Of a stretch of DNA of 64,000 nt, positions 45,984 through 58,992 are shown piece by piece (the stretch's first letter is position 1; every line of letters begins with the position of its first letter). This DNA comes from Pegoplata infirma (lineage: Eukaryota > Arthropoda > Insecta > Diptera > Anthomyiidae), in assembly GCA_963921195.1 (NCBI GenBank), contig OY992538.1, positions 54,798,852-54,862,851 of the forward strand. Reading direction: 5' to 3'. Made by a program: the position numbers and the translations under genes. Below the pieces are notes generated by a model that worked only from the letters and a program-made list of their open reading frames with translations, searched no databases and had not been told where the DNA came from.

Positions 45984-46318
45984 TAGTTGTGTTGGCAATA
46001 TTTACCGAGATATGAGCATTTTAAAATTTTCGGGAATGCCAACTTTTTTAAATCCAAAGTTAGGACCCATTGGGGTCCACACATGTCAAGAGGACCGGCG
46101 ATACTATGATTATCCAAAGAACCAAAAATGGCCTCCGTTTTGCTCCATCTGGCTTACAATTAGATTTCGAGATATCGCCATTTTAAGTTTTTTAAAAAAT
46201 TTTTTACTAAAATAGTGGAAAAAATTTACTCAAATCTAAGAAGGTGAACTAATTGATAGAAAATTACGTCCTAAAACTAAGGAGGAATATGCCTTAAAAC
46301 AAAATTTTTTTTTCATAT

Positions 46319-47248
46319 CGTCGAACTATATTCAATAAATGCCAACTCGAAAAAGCTTACTGTTCAGGAGAGCTAAAAAACTAGTTATTTCGCGTATTAT
46401 TGCAAAAATAAACAATGTACCTTCCACAAGATGGTTTAAATATTCTAAACAATTTTTACCAATGCAAAAATTTTCATATTTTGCACTTGTTTGTGTATTT
46501 TTCAGAGATGGCATTTATTACTATATCAAAAAACAAATATTTTTTTAGAGTTGGCATATTTTGTCGGAAAATAAAAATACATTTTTTTTGGAAAAATTTT
46601 TAAAATTTTTTTTTTTTGGTTTTTGTTATCCTTAGTACGGTAATTGCAAAAACTGAACAAAAAATTAAAAATCTTTGCATATTTTTAAAAGTTACTAGCT
46701 CCGAAAGCCTTTTAATCCCAGGGTGGTCAACTTTGGCACTCTGTAACTCACGCTGTATTGCAATAGGGTCACTCCAAACCAGCTATTTTGAAAGCTTATA
46801 TCATTGACTTTATTTGACCCATTCATAATGTTTCAATCTGATAAATAGTTTGAAAGTTACATAAATATAAGCAATTTTTTTTTGCAAACACTATTTACCG
46901 ATATTTTTAAAATGGCAATATCTCGAGAACCAGTCATTAGATATCAAAATCTTTACAAGATTCGTGTTTAGCATGGCAAATGCAATAAGATATGTGGTCT
47001 ATTTTTTTTTTTTTTTTAAATTTTTTGAAAATTTTTTGGAAATTTACAATGGGAGTTGGCATTTATTTCCACCAAAAAAATATGTACTTTGAGTTAGCAG
47101 AATAACAAAAATGGATGTAAAACGACAACAAATTATTTGTTTGCTCTGAAATTTTTATGGCAGATAGGTATTACATAGGGGAGCTATTTGCCATCGGAAA
47201 CTCATTTCCGTCAAATTTGAGTTGGCATATTTTGAATATAGGTTCACG
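46319..47248. mobile_element. Inverted-repeat element with ATAT duplication
   Basis: ATAT at 46315-46318 and 47249-47252 flank CGTCGAACTATATTC and, inverted, CGTGAACCTATATTC; inside them ATGCCAACTCGAAA pairs with TTTGAGTTGGCAT. Removing it restores tttcatatatttaggg, as in the related sequence near 57038. It shares ttcaggagagc-aaaaaac with 54686-55624. Non-coding. Confidence 0.65.
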
Positions 47249-47572
47249 ATATATTTAGGGAAAATTTCTTTGGCGGTAAGAATTTCTTCCACATATTAGA
47301 AAATTTCATTAAAGAAAAATAATGGACTATTTAACAGTACATGAATTAAAATTGTTTCTAACAGTAAAGAAAATATTTCAAATTTTAGTTAATTTTAACT
47401 AAATTGTGGGAAAATTTAGAAACATTTTCCAAAGTTTAAGTTAAGTGTTTGTTTTGAGTGCAAACACATTTTTTTTTTACGTTTCGAATAAAATAATTAT
47501 TTACAAAACTTTTTAGTAAAGCTTCGGACACAAAAATATGTTGGCAACATTTTTGGCTTTCAACAAAAAACA

Positions 47573-48900
<1,328 letters not shown>

Positions 48901-49138
48901 CTCTTCAAAATTCAAAAATATGGGCATAATAGATTTTGACCTCCTGATTCCAAATCTGCTTTCAAAATTTTTGTAGCGTACACAGATATTTGCGTTTGCA
49001 GATTCCAAAAACCGCTTTTTGAGTACTTTCTGTTGTTTCACACAGAAAAAAATAAAAATAAATTTTGAGTAAATTTTTAATACTATTGAGTAAAAAATTA
49101 CTCAATTTTGCACCAGTAAACGATTTAATAGTATTGAG

Positions 49139-50340
49139 TAGAGTTGTCAATTATTCGACTTTCAACTTTGTTCGAATAATTCAAATAATTGTTTTTCCTC
49201 GTTCGATCAAACGATTAAAGATCAAAATTTATTCGATTAATCGAAGAGAATAACGAATAAAAAAATTATTTTAAAAAAAATTTTTATTAACAAAAAAATA
49301 AACAATTAAGAAAGTTAAAATTTTTATTAACGAAAAAATGCATTAAAAACTTAAAAACAAAATAGTTAAAAGTTAAAAAAACTTAAAAATTGAATAACTG
49401 AGATCACTTTTAATTAATGGATGTCGATTTTAATACTTGTTGAGAAATAATTCAAATACAAATTATTATTTGAAATATTCAGACAAAATATATCATAAAT
49501 GATTTTAATTTTTGTCAAATAAGACAATTTAAGTTGTTCTTAAGAAATAATCTTTTAAAAGTAAAAGTTGACTTAATTTTTTTGATTTCAAACGATTTTT
49601 GGTTTTTGTTTTTATTAAATTAGATTTTGAAAACACTCTTTCGCTAATTGTTGAAGTATATAGTAAGAAGAGCATAAATTCCAAATATACCATATCGTCT
49701 GACATATCGCTTAAGTCCTTTTTATTTTCTGAATTTTTAATACTTTGAATTGAATTATTTAACTCGCATAAACGATTATTTGCATTACTAATAACATCCT
49801 CTATTTCAATACTTTTTTCTGAATTATTGTGATTACTTTCAACATAAAATAATCTGAAGTATAATTTATTTGCATATTCTTTTGTTTCGCTTTTTGGAGA
49901 ATAAGAAACTTTCATTGCTCGGAAAATTTTCAGAATTTAGAAAAATTATTAACGTATTTAACACTTATACGTCTCTCATTAATTCTTATTTTAATACGTT
50001 TTAGTAAGTCTGATGCAAAAGAATTATTAATTTTTTCTAAATTATTTATTAAAAACTTGATAACTTCCCCTAATTCTATAATGGATGTGCTATCCAGGGC
50101 TATGGCTACAATATATTTTAACTTTCCTACATTTTGTATAAAATCTTTCAAAATTTATGAGAATAAATCAAATTCTAAGCATTTATTTAATTTTTTAATT
50201 AAAAAAAATTGTTCGATTAATCGACATTAATTAATCGATTTATTCGTTATTCGAAAATCGTCATTTTTGAATTATTCGAACAAGAGTTGGGTTTTGTTTG
50301 ATCGATTAATCGAATTATTCTTAATCGACTGACAACTCTA
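49139..50340 (-). mobile_element. hAT transposon remnant, 1.2 kb
   Basis: GTATTGAG at 49131-49138 and 50341-50348 flank TAGAGTTGTCAATTATTCGA and, inverted, TAGAGTTGTCAGTCGATTAA. Subterminal arrays of TTCGATTAATCGA-type motifs. It contains a broken hAT transposase C-terminus on the minus strand. Ends, duplication and protein agree, so this is the best-defined hAT element here. Confidence 0.93.
49529..50151 (-). pseudogene. hAT transposase C-terminal fragment
   Basis: Two minus-strand pieces, 50151-49930 and 49915-49529, separated by stops and a probable frameshift. The second ends with TISERVFSKSNLIKTKTKNRL and KLSQLLLLKDYF, the hAT dimerisation domain (SER-x-FS ... RN/KNRL ... L-L-K). Many internal residues of the family are missing between the pieces. 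Non-functional. Confidence 0.82.
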
Positions 50341-51917
50341 GTATTGAGTAACTTTTTAATAAAAAATTATTAAATGCTTAATAAAAAATTTGAGTAAATT
50401 ATCAGCCTTACTACAAGAAAATAAAATAAATTTAAAATAAGCTTTTAATTTTATTTCCATACAAATACAGCTTTACCACAAGAAAATAAAATAAATTTAA
50501 AATGAGCTTTTAATTTTATTTCCATACAAATTGTTTTTGTTTTTAAAATCGACTTTCAAAAAATGTATTGAAAATTTGAAATTTAAAATAAAACTTTTGT
50601 TAAAATAGACTTTTTGTTTTCTTGTGGTAAGGGCCATAGTTTTTGTTTTTAAAATCGACTTTCGAAAAATGTATTGAAAATTTTAATTTTAAAATAAAAC
50701 TTTTGTTAAAATAGACTTTTTATTTTGGTAAGGGCCTATTAATTCACAGAATTAAAGCCTTACTTTAAATTTTTCAATATTTTTAAGTAACTTTTTAATT
50801 GTGTCAAGTAAAATTTTACTCAAAATGTATCAATTTATTTTTGTAAAAAGTTTAAAAAGTTTCGAATTTTTTTTTTCAAAAAAAAAATGCTTTTTCAAAC
50901 TTTACCAAATATACTTATGTCTTCAAGACAAAGGAAAATTTTAAAAGATGGTTTCAAACTTTCATATACGTATTAGGGTGGGGCGATTAGTAAGGAAGGA
51001 AAAAAATCTTAATGGGCGCTTCGCGTTTCTGATTCTTGGGATTGTACTGAGCAAAAAAGTCTGCTAGACCATACGTCTACGGTGAAAATCGAGCCTCCCG
51101 ATTTTGACTTGAAGTTTTTTCTCAGACTTTATTTTTTTGGGAAAATTTGCAAATTTTCTTGGGCTCATATTTCGTAAACTATTTAAAATTTTGACTTATT
51201 TTCAAAAGTAAAGTTGTAGCTATTATCTCGGGCTACAATTTCTCTGAACATATTACTTAGAAAAAACTTCGCTTTCATGGTCAAAAAGTCGATAATGTAG
51301 AAAATTCACCACTTTTTGTAATTTTTTTTTTGATATTTTGGCCTATAACAGCCAAACCATTGAGATTTTCGATCCAATACTAAGACAAAAATTGTAGCCA
51401 AGACAATAGTTAAGAACTCTCTTGTACATCGCAAAAGCATTGGAACGCTCCTTCAGGCAGTTTTGGCCTCGTGAAAGTGCAAATTTTTTGTGAAAATATT
51501 GATAAATTACCATTTTCAGTTGTTCTTAGCGCAAAATCATAAAAATTTTCTATTTCATATTTTTTTTCTATTTATTTATTTATTTTATTCTATTTATTTT
51601 ATTTCTTATTTTTTATTCTTGTATTGTTTTAAGTTCATTTAACGCATTTTTGTTAGTTTATTGTAAACGATCACCAGAGAGTTTATAATATAGAGATAAA
51701 ACAAATTTAGTTCTTCTACTGACTCCTAGAGGGCGCCAGTCTTTAATATCAGCTCAAGAATATTACTAATATTCTTAAGGTGTTACTAAGACTTACTGAA
51801 GGCTCAAATAACTCAGCAAATACTGCTCATATAACTATGAAATGATCAGTACACTCGTAAGAACTATCCAATATCTTACATATACATAAAATACATTTAC
51901 AACAATACCTCGAATGT

Positions 51918-52997
51918 GTAGATGATGAAGATTCACCATTTCCAGACCCACTAATACCTTGTCATATTCAAGGTACGGAGCGTTATGTCCAGCTACTACA
52001 CTCAAAAAAAAAAAACTGTAATGTTAGCAAAAAAAGCTTGTAAACCTACAAGAAAATTTGCTGATTTTGAACCAACAATTTTTTTGCTAAAGTTAGCAAA
52101 AATGTTTTGCCAAAAATTAGTTAACAAAATTTTTTTTTTTAACTTAGTTCATACACATCTGAGGACCCCATTGGGTTCGGACCTGATAGGTCCAGACCCC
52201 GATGGGCCTAGACCTAGTTGGGTTCCTTAAAAATCGTCATAGTTTTTGATCCAAAATTTGTGTCCGTTTCGCTCTAACTTGCTTAGTTACGTGATTATAG
52301 GGGACCACTGGGGTCTTGAGAATTAAAAACCTCGATAACTTCAAAAATATTACTCGGAGAGCTTTTGACTATTTTGCGGTCTTGTTCTACGTGTTGAGAG
52401 CTACAAAAATGCTTTCAGACTTTTTGTTGTGTCGGCAATATTTACCGAGACATAAGCATTTTAAAATTTTCGGGAATGCTAACTTGTTTGGATCCAAAGT
52501 TAGGGCCCATTAGGGTCCACACATGTGAAGAGGACCGGCGATACTAAAGAACCCCGAGAACAAAAAATGGCCTCCATTTTGCTCTATCTGGCTTAGTTTC
52601 CGAGATAGCGCCATTTTAAGTTTTCTGAAAATAAAAAAAAATTTACCATTTATTTTGCTAATATTAGCAAAAAAGCTTGTAAAAATTTGGTCGACTCAAT
52701 TTTAAATCTAGCAAAAAAAAATTAGTTCAAATTTTGTTTAAAATTGCTTATGCGCTAAATGAAGTTTACAAGATATTTTTGCTAACATGCTAATCTCAAC
52801 TAAAAATTTGCTAAAAGTTAGCTAACCAGCATTAGCAAAAAAATTAGTAAGTCTACTAATGTATTATTTTGAGTGTAGCTAGTGTTGCTAAGCGCTCAAT
52901 CGACAAAAACCGTGAAGGTATAATGGCATCTGTATCTGAAGGCCGAAATAAAGCGCCTCGTATGGAATCTCGAAAAGATTTGGAAGGCAATCTTTGA
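51918..52997 (+). pseudogene. Transposase-like C-terminal fragment, unnamed family, interrupted
   Basis: The first part (51918-51998) encodes VDDEDSPFPDPLIPCHIQGT and ERYVQLL; after the TA element (51999-52875) and one TA copy the same frame resumes with ASVAKRSIDKNREGIMASVS and runs to TGA 52995-52997. The IPCHIQGTERYVQL stretch resembles a PCHTQAVER motif I recall from uncharacterised multicopy insect and Hydra proteins that look like transposases. Upstream sequence has stops. The family name and relation to 30308-31467 are uncertain. Confidence 0.65.
51999..52875 (-). mobile_element. TA-insertion element, GTTAGCAAAA family copy 2
   Basis: TA at 51997-51998 and 52876-52877; ends CACTCAAAAAAAAAAAACTG and TATTATTTTGAGTG. 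Reverse relative to 45107-45983. Deleting it with one TA restores an open frame across the junction in the host transposon, direct support for the TA boundaries. Confidence 0.9.
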
Positions 52998-54103
52998 ATG
53001 AAAAATACACTAAATTTGAATTCTTCTTGATTCATACCTTGTCTCTACCAATAAAATTACTTTGTACTTTAAATGAATTTTCAAAATAAATATTGAACAA
53101 AACAAAAAAAAAAACATTATGGCCCTTACCACAAGAAAACAAAAAGTCTATTTTAACAAAAGTTTTATTTTAAATTTCAAATTTTCAATACATTTTTTGA
53201 AAGTCTATTTTAAAACAAAAACAATTTGTATGGAAATAAAATTAAAAGCTCATTTTAAATGTATTTTATTTTCTTGTGGTAAAGCTGTATATTTTTGGAT
53301 AAAAAAAGTGAAAAAAATAAGAAATAGAACATTTTTATGATTTTGCGCTATGAACAACTGAAAATGGTAATTTATCAATATTTTCACAAAAAATTTGCAC
53401 TTTTACAAGGCCAAAACTGCCTGAAGGAGAGTTCTAATGCTTTTACGATGTACTAGAGAGTTCTTAACTATTGTCTTGGCTACAATTTTTGTCTTAGTAT
53501 TGGATCGAAAATCTCAATGGTTTGGCTGTTATAGGCCAAAATATCCAAAAAAAAATTACAAAAAGTGGTGAATTTTCTACATTTTCGACTTTTTGACCAT
53601 GAAAACGAAGTTTTTTCTAAGTAATATGTTCAGAGAAATTGTAGCCCGAGACAATAGCTACAACTTTACTTTTTAAAATAAGTCAAAATTTCAAATAGTT
53701 TACGAAATATGAGCCCAAGAATCTTTGCAAATTTTCCAAAAAAATAAAGTCTGAGAAAAAACTTCAAGTCAAAATCGGGAGGCTCGATTTTCACCGTAGA
53801 CGTATGGTCTAGTTGACTTTTTTGCTCAGTACAATCCCAAGAATCAGAAACGCGAAGCGCCCATTAAGATGTTCAAATCGCCCCACCCTAATACGTATAC
53901 AAAAAACTATAAACTAAATGAGAATTCAAAACACCAAGAGCATAAAAAAAAAATATTAAATTTGTATTAAATTATTTACTCAAATTTTATTTTAAATTTT
54001 TGAGTAAATTTTTAATTGCGTTAATTAAAAAATTACTCAAACTTGTTATAAAAATTTAAACAAGTGATTACTCAAATAGTTTTTCTCAATATTATTTTCT
54101 GTG

Positions 54104-54643
54104 CACTCTGTAACATTTGCAGTATCCCTTTTCTAGATATTCGCATTTAAACACTACAAAAAAACGCGAATTTTGCGGTTTTTGAGACGGAATTGCAACG
54201 TTGTTGTAAGTAAAAGCCACAAAATGGGAAAAGATTTTACATAAAATGGACCTCGTGATTTAAAATCCGCAGTCCAAATTTCTCTATAGCCCTTTGTTTT
54301 CGAGATATTCGCGATTGAAATTTAAAAAATACGATTTATACGCGTTTTTTGGTTCCTCTGTTACATATTATTGCGCTAAAGCCAAAAACTAAGGGTGGAC
54401 TTTATATAATATGGACCTGCAAAAATCAAATCAGTTATATAAAATGCTGTATCTTGTTTCGTTTTTGTGTTTTTCTCATTCAAAAATTTGCCCAATTTCG
54501 AACACAAAATACATTCAAAATATTTTTTTTTATTTTTTTACCGTTTTAATACAGCAATATAAATTTTTAAATACTTTATATAAATGCATTTTTTCCGAGG
54601 AATATTTTTGGTCATATGTATGTGTTTTTTGATATCTCTCATG
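54104..54643. other. Spacer between two inverted element copies
   Basis: AT-rich, with gagacggaattgcaacg and ttcgagatattcgcgattg; part of it resembles the flank at 48990-49035. No coding signal. Confidence 0.35.
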
Positions 54644-56166
54644 CACAGAAAAAAATATTGAGAAAAACAATTTGAGTAATCACTTGAATGTGGGTGTGGA
54701 ACAAGGTGCTATAATCCAAAAACCAAATTGTTCAGGAGAAGCAAAAAACTAAATAAGTCGCGAAAAAAAATAATTTTTGGAAATTTCTTTTTGCAGCTCG
54801 ACGAAGATGGACCATATGCATCTATGTACAAAATTTCATTAAAAACAAATGAGCGGAAGTAGCAAAAAAATGCATGTGAAATTTTGTTCTAGTGGAATAA
54901 GGTGCTATGTTACAATTTCTACTAGGAATTTCAATACATTTGCCAAGTAGTTTTAAGTTTTTGTGTTATTTTTTAAAAATTAAAATTAAGCGTGATGAAT
55001 TCTGCAAAATTTAGACGGGGTGCAGCAGTAATTATTTTTATATAAAAATAATAAACAGCAGTCAATTTAACAAAAAAAAATTAACTGTTATATGGGTTAT
55101 TTCAAACAACTTTTCCCATAATGGGATAACAAATTTGCACAATTTATGATATAAGTTACTAACCATTAAATTTTTAAGTTTGAACTTAAAAATCTTATAG
55201 ATTATCAAAATCCACCCTTAGTATTACGTAAAACAATATTATGTTTTTATATGGATATAGCACCTTTTTCCAGTTTACACTTTAACTGTCGATAGATTAG
55301 ATAATATAGCGTTTTTTGCCAAACCAATGGGCACATGTTAAAGCCTAGGATGTTTTCTACACGTTACCCATCTCACATGTAAGAATTTAAATAAATAACC
55401 TTTAGTTTAACTGCAAAACACATGTTAGTATAAGGCAAAAAGTATAAAATATTCCCAAAAATAGCTAAAATTTAACTTTTAAGGTCACTTTTATGACAGA
55501 AAACGATCAAGTTTTTAACAAATTTGTTTAGAAATAGGTCGAACTAATGTAGGAAGGCACGATTTTGCAAAAAAACGCGATTTCCAAAAATTGGATTTTA
55601 GCACCTTGTTCCACACATACATTCACTTGTTTAAAATTTTAAATAAGATTTGAGTAATTTTTTAATTGACGCAATTAAAAATTTACTCAAAAACTAAAAA
55701 AAAATTTGAGTAAATAATTTAATACAAAATTTAATATTTTTTTTTATTCTCTTCGTGTTTTGAATTCTCATTTAGTTTATAGTTTTTTGTGTATGTATAT
55801 GAAAGTTTGAAATCATCTTTATGAAATTTTCCAATGTCTTCAAGACATAAATATATTTGGTAAAGTTTGAAAAAACATTTTTTTTTTCGAAAAAAAAAAT
55901 GTGAAACTTTTTTAAACTTTTTAAAAAAATAAATAGATAAATTTTGAGTAAATTTTTACTTGACACAATTAAAAAGTTACTTAAAAAATTTAAAAATTTT
56001 TAATTAAATTTTTAATAGTATCCATTAAAAATTTTTTAGTAAGCATTTAATAATTTTTTATTAAAAATTTACTCAATACTATTAAATCGTTTACTAGTGC
56101 AAAATTGAGTAATTTTTTACTCAATAGTATTAAAAATTTACTCAATTTTTTTTTTTATTTTTTGTG
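54644..56166. mobile_element. TTGAGTAA-type element (reverse copy) with a nested element
   Basis: Left end CACAGAAAAAAATATTGAG and right end ATTTTTTGTG correspond to the right and left ends of 49041-54103. About 580 bp remain without the nested 54686-55624. Many ATTTACTCAA/TTGAGTAAAT motifs. Confidence 0.55.
54686..55624. mobile_element. Inverted-repeat element with ACTT duplication
   Basis: ACTT at 54682-54685 and 55625-55628 flank GAATGTGGGTGTGGAAC and, inverted, GAATGTATGTGTGGAAC; these continue as AAGGTGCTA / TAGCACCTT. 939 bp, no ORF. Internal ttgttcaggagaagcaaaaa is shared with 46319-47248. The length of the duplication is inferred from one event. Confidence 0.65.
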
Positions 56167-56388
56167 GTTTCGAGAAAATTCGAATATTGCAATTTTTTCC
56201 AATTCAACCGCGATTTTTGGAAAAAGTGCTAAATCGAAGATTTTGGTTTTTGTTGCTAAATTATTCTTAGACATCCCAAATACATATTCAAAAAAAAATT
56301 ATGGTATTCGCACTTATAGGTTAAAACTGTCTCGAATCACCCGTGAAATAAAGTTATGAAAAAAAACTTCTTCAAATTAAAGAAAATA

Positions 56389-56646
56389 CACACAAAAAAA
56401 AAATTTCCAATGAACGACTTTCATAGTAGTTATGAACAAATTCATACAATTTATTAACTTTTTCATAATACTTATAAACTTTTTCATAGTATTTATGAAT
56501 AAATCATAATATGTGAATTTTAAAAACATTTAACATTTTTCATCAATAGTATGAAAAAGTTTATAAGTATTATAAAAAAGTTAATAAATTGTATGAATTT
56601 GTTCATTAATACTATGAAAATCGTTCATTGGAAATTTTTTTCTGTG
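56389..56646. mobile_element. Small TA-insertion foldback MITE
   Basis: TA at 56387-56388 and 56647-56648; ends CACACAAAAAAAAAATTTCC and, inverted, CACAGAAAAAAATTTCC, followed by AATGAACGA/TCGTTCATT. The body is a long imperfect hairpin of ttcatagtat/atactatgaa and tttttcataa-type motifs. Confidence 0.82.
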
Positions 56647-56667
56647 TAATTATGATGAACTAATTAG

Positions 56668-56973
56668 CAGACATGGGCGTTAATGATTACGTTGTGTAAT
56701 TGATTACAGTTTCAATTACAATTACATGAAAGGTCGGTCATACATTTGGCTCCCCTAGGGGCACTTTAGGGTAAGTTACAGACATGAGCGTTAATGATTA
56801 CATTATGTAATTGATTACAGTTTCAATTACAATTAGATGTAATTAGTAATTGAAAATTTTCAATTTTACTTGTAATTGTAATTGTAATTGAAAAAACTCA
56901 ATTACTAATTACATGTAATTGTAATTGAAACTGTAATCAATTACACAATTGTAATCATAAACGCCCATGTCTG
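56668..56973. mobile_element. hAT-like MITE with GTAATTG subterminal repeats
   Basis: CTAATTAG at 56660-56667 and 56974-56981 flank CAGACATGGGCGTTAATG and its inverted partner. Both sides are full of TGTAATTG/CAATTACA. The left end is repeated internally at 56780-56842, with a short piece (ggtcggtcatacatttggct) of the 4608-4907 repeat between, so the element carries a duplicated terminus. Confidence 0.85.
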
Positions 56974-56981
56974 CTAATTAG

Positions 56982-57533
56982 TAGTAAATTAAGCCCTAAA
57001 ACTAAAGAAGAGGAATATGTCATAAAAATGATAATTTTTTCATATATTCAGGGTAAGTTTCTTTGGCGGTAAGAGTGGCTTCCATGTTTTATGAATTCCA
57101 TTTAAGAAAAACTTTGAACTATTTAGCAGTATAGAAACTAAGGTCCTCAAATGTTTACGAACTAAATTGAAATATTTTTTTTTTTTTTCATTTTTTAGCT
57201 TTTTTCTTTCAAAAAACAACAAAAAAATTGGGCAGATTCAGTGTTATTTCAAACTTATTTAAAAACACACACCATTTCGATCACCCTTTATTTTTGTAAT
57301 ATAATATTACACTTTTAACTGTAAGTACTTTGTTTAGAAAACTACCAGATTTGTTATATGAACTGTTAAGTGTGTGAAAAATAATAAAAGTTTTTCATTT
57401 CGCATCCAGTTTAAATTTGTATACCCTACAATCATCGTATGGGGGTATACTTACATTGTCATTTCATGTGTAAGGTATAGAAATAAGGGTCAGTTTTAGT
57501 TCGAAAATGGGTAATATAAAACATTATAACATT
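56982..57533. repeat. AT-rich sequence with repeat fragments
   Basis: 56990-57210 resembles the worn TA-type element 44716-47460 (gtttctttggcggtaagag). 57414-57500 is a fragment of a mini-me-like start (accctacaatcatcgtatgg). No gene seen. Confidence 0.4.
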
Positions 57534-58992
57534 AAACAAGTAGAAAAGTTAAATTCGACTTGGCCGAATCTATGAATACCCTTCACAATGTCCTTTTTAA
57601 GTGAAAAAACTTTTTTTTAAGTAATTTTGGAAAAAAAAAAAATTTTTGAGTGTAAGTTTTTTTTTGAGTGTAAACTTTTTTTCGAGTGTATTTTTTTTAA
57701 ATATTTTTGTGTGACAAAAATATGTTGTAAAATATTTTTGTGACTTGCCACACTTCAGTACTCTCAAAATTGTCCTTCGAAAGTTACCGTGTTTTTTATC
57801 TCGTAAATTCGCGAAAACCCCTTGCCGAAATTCAATCTTTTGCTCATAACTTTTGAACCACTGGACCGATTTTGCTGGATTACAATACCAACCTGATCAG
57901 GTAAATGCCCAAGATATATGCCAAACTTCAGGAGCCTCCGTAAAGTCTTTCAAAAGTTAGCGTGTTTTCAACAGACAGACAGACGGACAGACGGACGGAC
58001 GGACATCGCTAGATCGTCTTAAAATCGATCGAGGATCATGAATATACATATACACTTTATAGAGTCTTATACCAATATTTCGAGGTGTTACAAACAGAAT
58101 GACAAACTTATATATACACTCAAAATAATACATTAGTAGATTTACAAATTTTTTCTTGCTAATGCTGGTTAACTAACTTTTAGCAAATTTTTAGTTGAGA
58201 TTAGCATGTTAGCAAAAATATCTTGTAAACTTCATTTAGGGCATTAGCAATTTTAAACAAAATTTTAACAATTTTTTTTTGCTAAATTTAAAATTGAGTT
58301 GACCAAATTTTTACAAGCTTTTTTGCTAATATTAGCAAAAATAAATGGTAATTTTTTTTTATTTTCAGAAAATTTAAAATGGCGCTATCTCGGAAACTAA
58401 GCCAGATAGAGCAAAATGGAGGCCATTTTTGGTTCTCGGGCTCTCCGTAGTATCGCCGGTCTTCTTATATATTAAAAAAGTTAGCATTTCCGAAAATTTT
58501 AAAATGCTCATATCTCGGTAAATATTGCCGACACAACAAAAAGTCCAAAAGCATTTTTGTAGCTCTCAACACGTAGAACAAGACCGCAAAAGCTCTCGGA
58601 GTAATATTTTTGAAGTTATCGAGTTTTGTAATTCTCAAAACCTCGGTGGTCCCCTAAATTCACGTATCTCAAAAACTAAGCAAGGTAGAGCGAAACGGAC
58701 ACTAATTTTGGATCAAAAACTATGACGCTTTTTAAGGAACCCAAGTAGGTCTAGGCCCATCGGGGTCTGAACCTATCGGGTCCGAACCCAATGGGGTCCT
58801 CAAATGTGTATGAACTACGTTGAAATAAAAAAAAATTCAGTTAACTAATTTTTAGCAAAACGTTTTTGCTAACTTTACCAAAAAAATTGTGGGTTCAAAA
58901 TCAGCAAATTTTCTTGAAGGTTTACAAGCTTTTTTTGCTAACTTTACAGTTTTTTTTTTGAGTGTACCCACTATCACTAGAGTGGAGGGTAT
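57534..58992 (+). repeat. mini-me-like repeat interrupted by a TA element
   Basis: CAAGTAGAAAAGTTAAATTC to CTAGAGTGGAGGGTATAA, split by 58117-58964 at tata|TA. GACA/GACG tract 57974-58007. Without the insertion about 600 bp remain. Confidence 0.7.
58117..58964 (+). mobile_element. TA-insertion element, GTTAGCAAAA family copy 3
   Basis: TA at 58115-58116 and 58965-58966; ends CACTCAAAATAATACATTAG and TTTTTTTTTGAGTG. Collinear with 45107-45983, including the gcccatcggggtctgaacc cassette, with a small deletion near 58460. Confidence 0.85.

Larger units (their letters stand above)
44716..47460 (+). repeat. Worn TA-type element with two nested elements
   Basis: Starts CACACTAAAAAAAAAATG and ends GTTTGTTTTGAGTG. 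The parts outside the nested elements 45107-45983 and 46319-47248 resemble 1195-2271 (gagaaaatttactaaattc, tctttggcggtaag, aactaaattgtggg). Flanking duplication not clear. Confidence 0.5.
50974..53890 (+). mobile_element. 2.9-kb transposon with ~570-bp inverted arms
   Basis: ATACGTAT at 50966-50973 and 53891-53898 flank TAGGGTGGGGCGATT and its inverted partner. The arms 50974 to about 51545 and about 53330 to 53890 are inverted copies (aacgcgaagcgcccattaag, ccaaaactgcctgaagg). The core carries a transposase-like fragment split by the TA element 51999-52875. Structure parallels 29343-32689. Confidence 0.88.
49041..54103. mobile_element. TTGAGTAA-type inverted-repeat element with nested insertions
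   Basis: Left end CACAGAAAAAAATAAAAATA, right end CTCAATATTATTTTCTGTG. The body is rich in TTGAGTAA/TTACTCAA. It contains the hAT elements 49139-50340 and 50974-53890; without them about 930 bp remain. 54644-56166 is the same family in reverse order. Target duplication not resolved. Confidence 0.55.
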
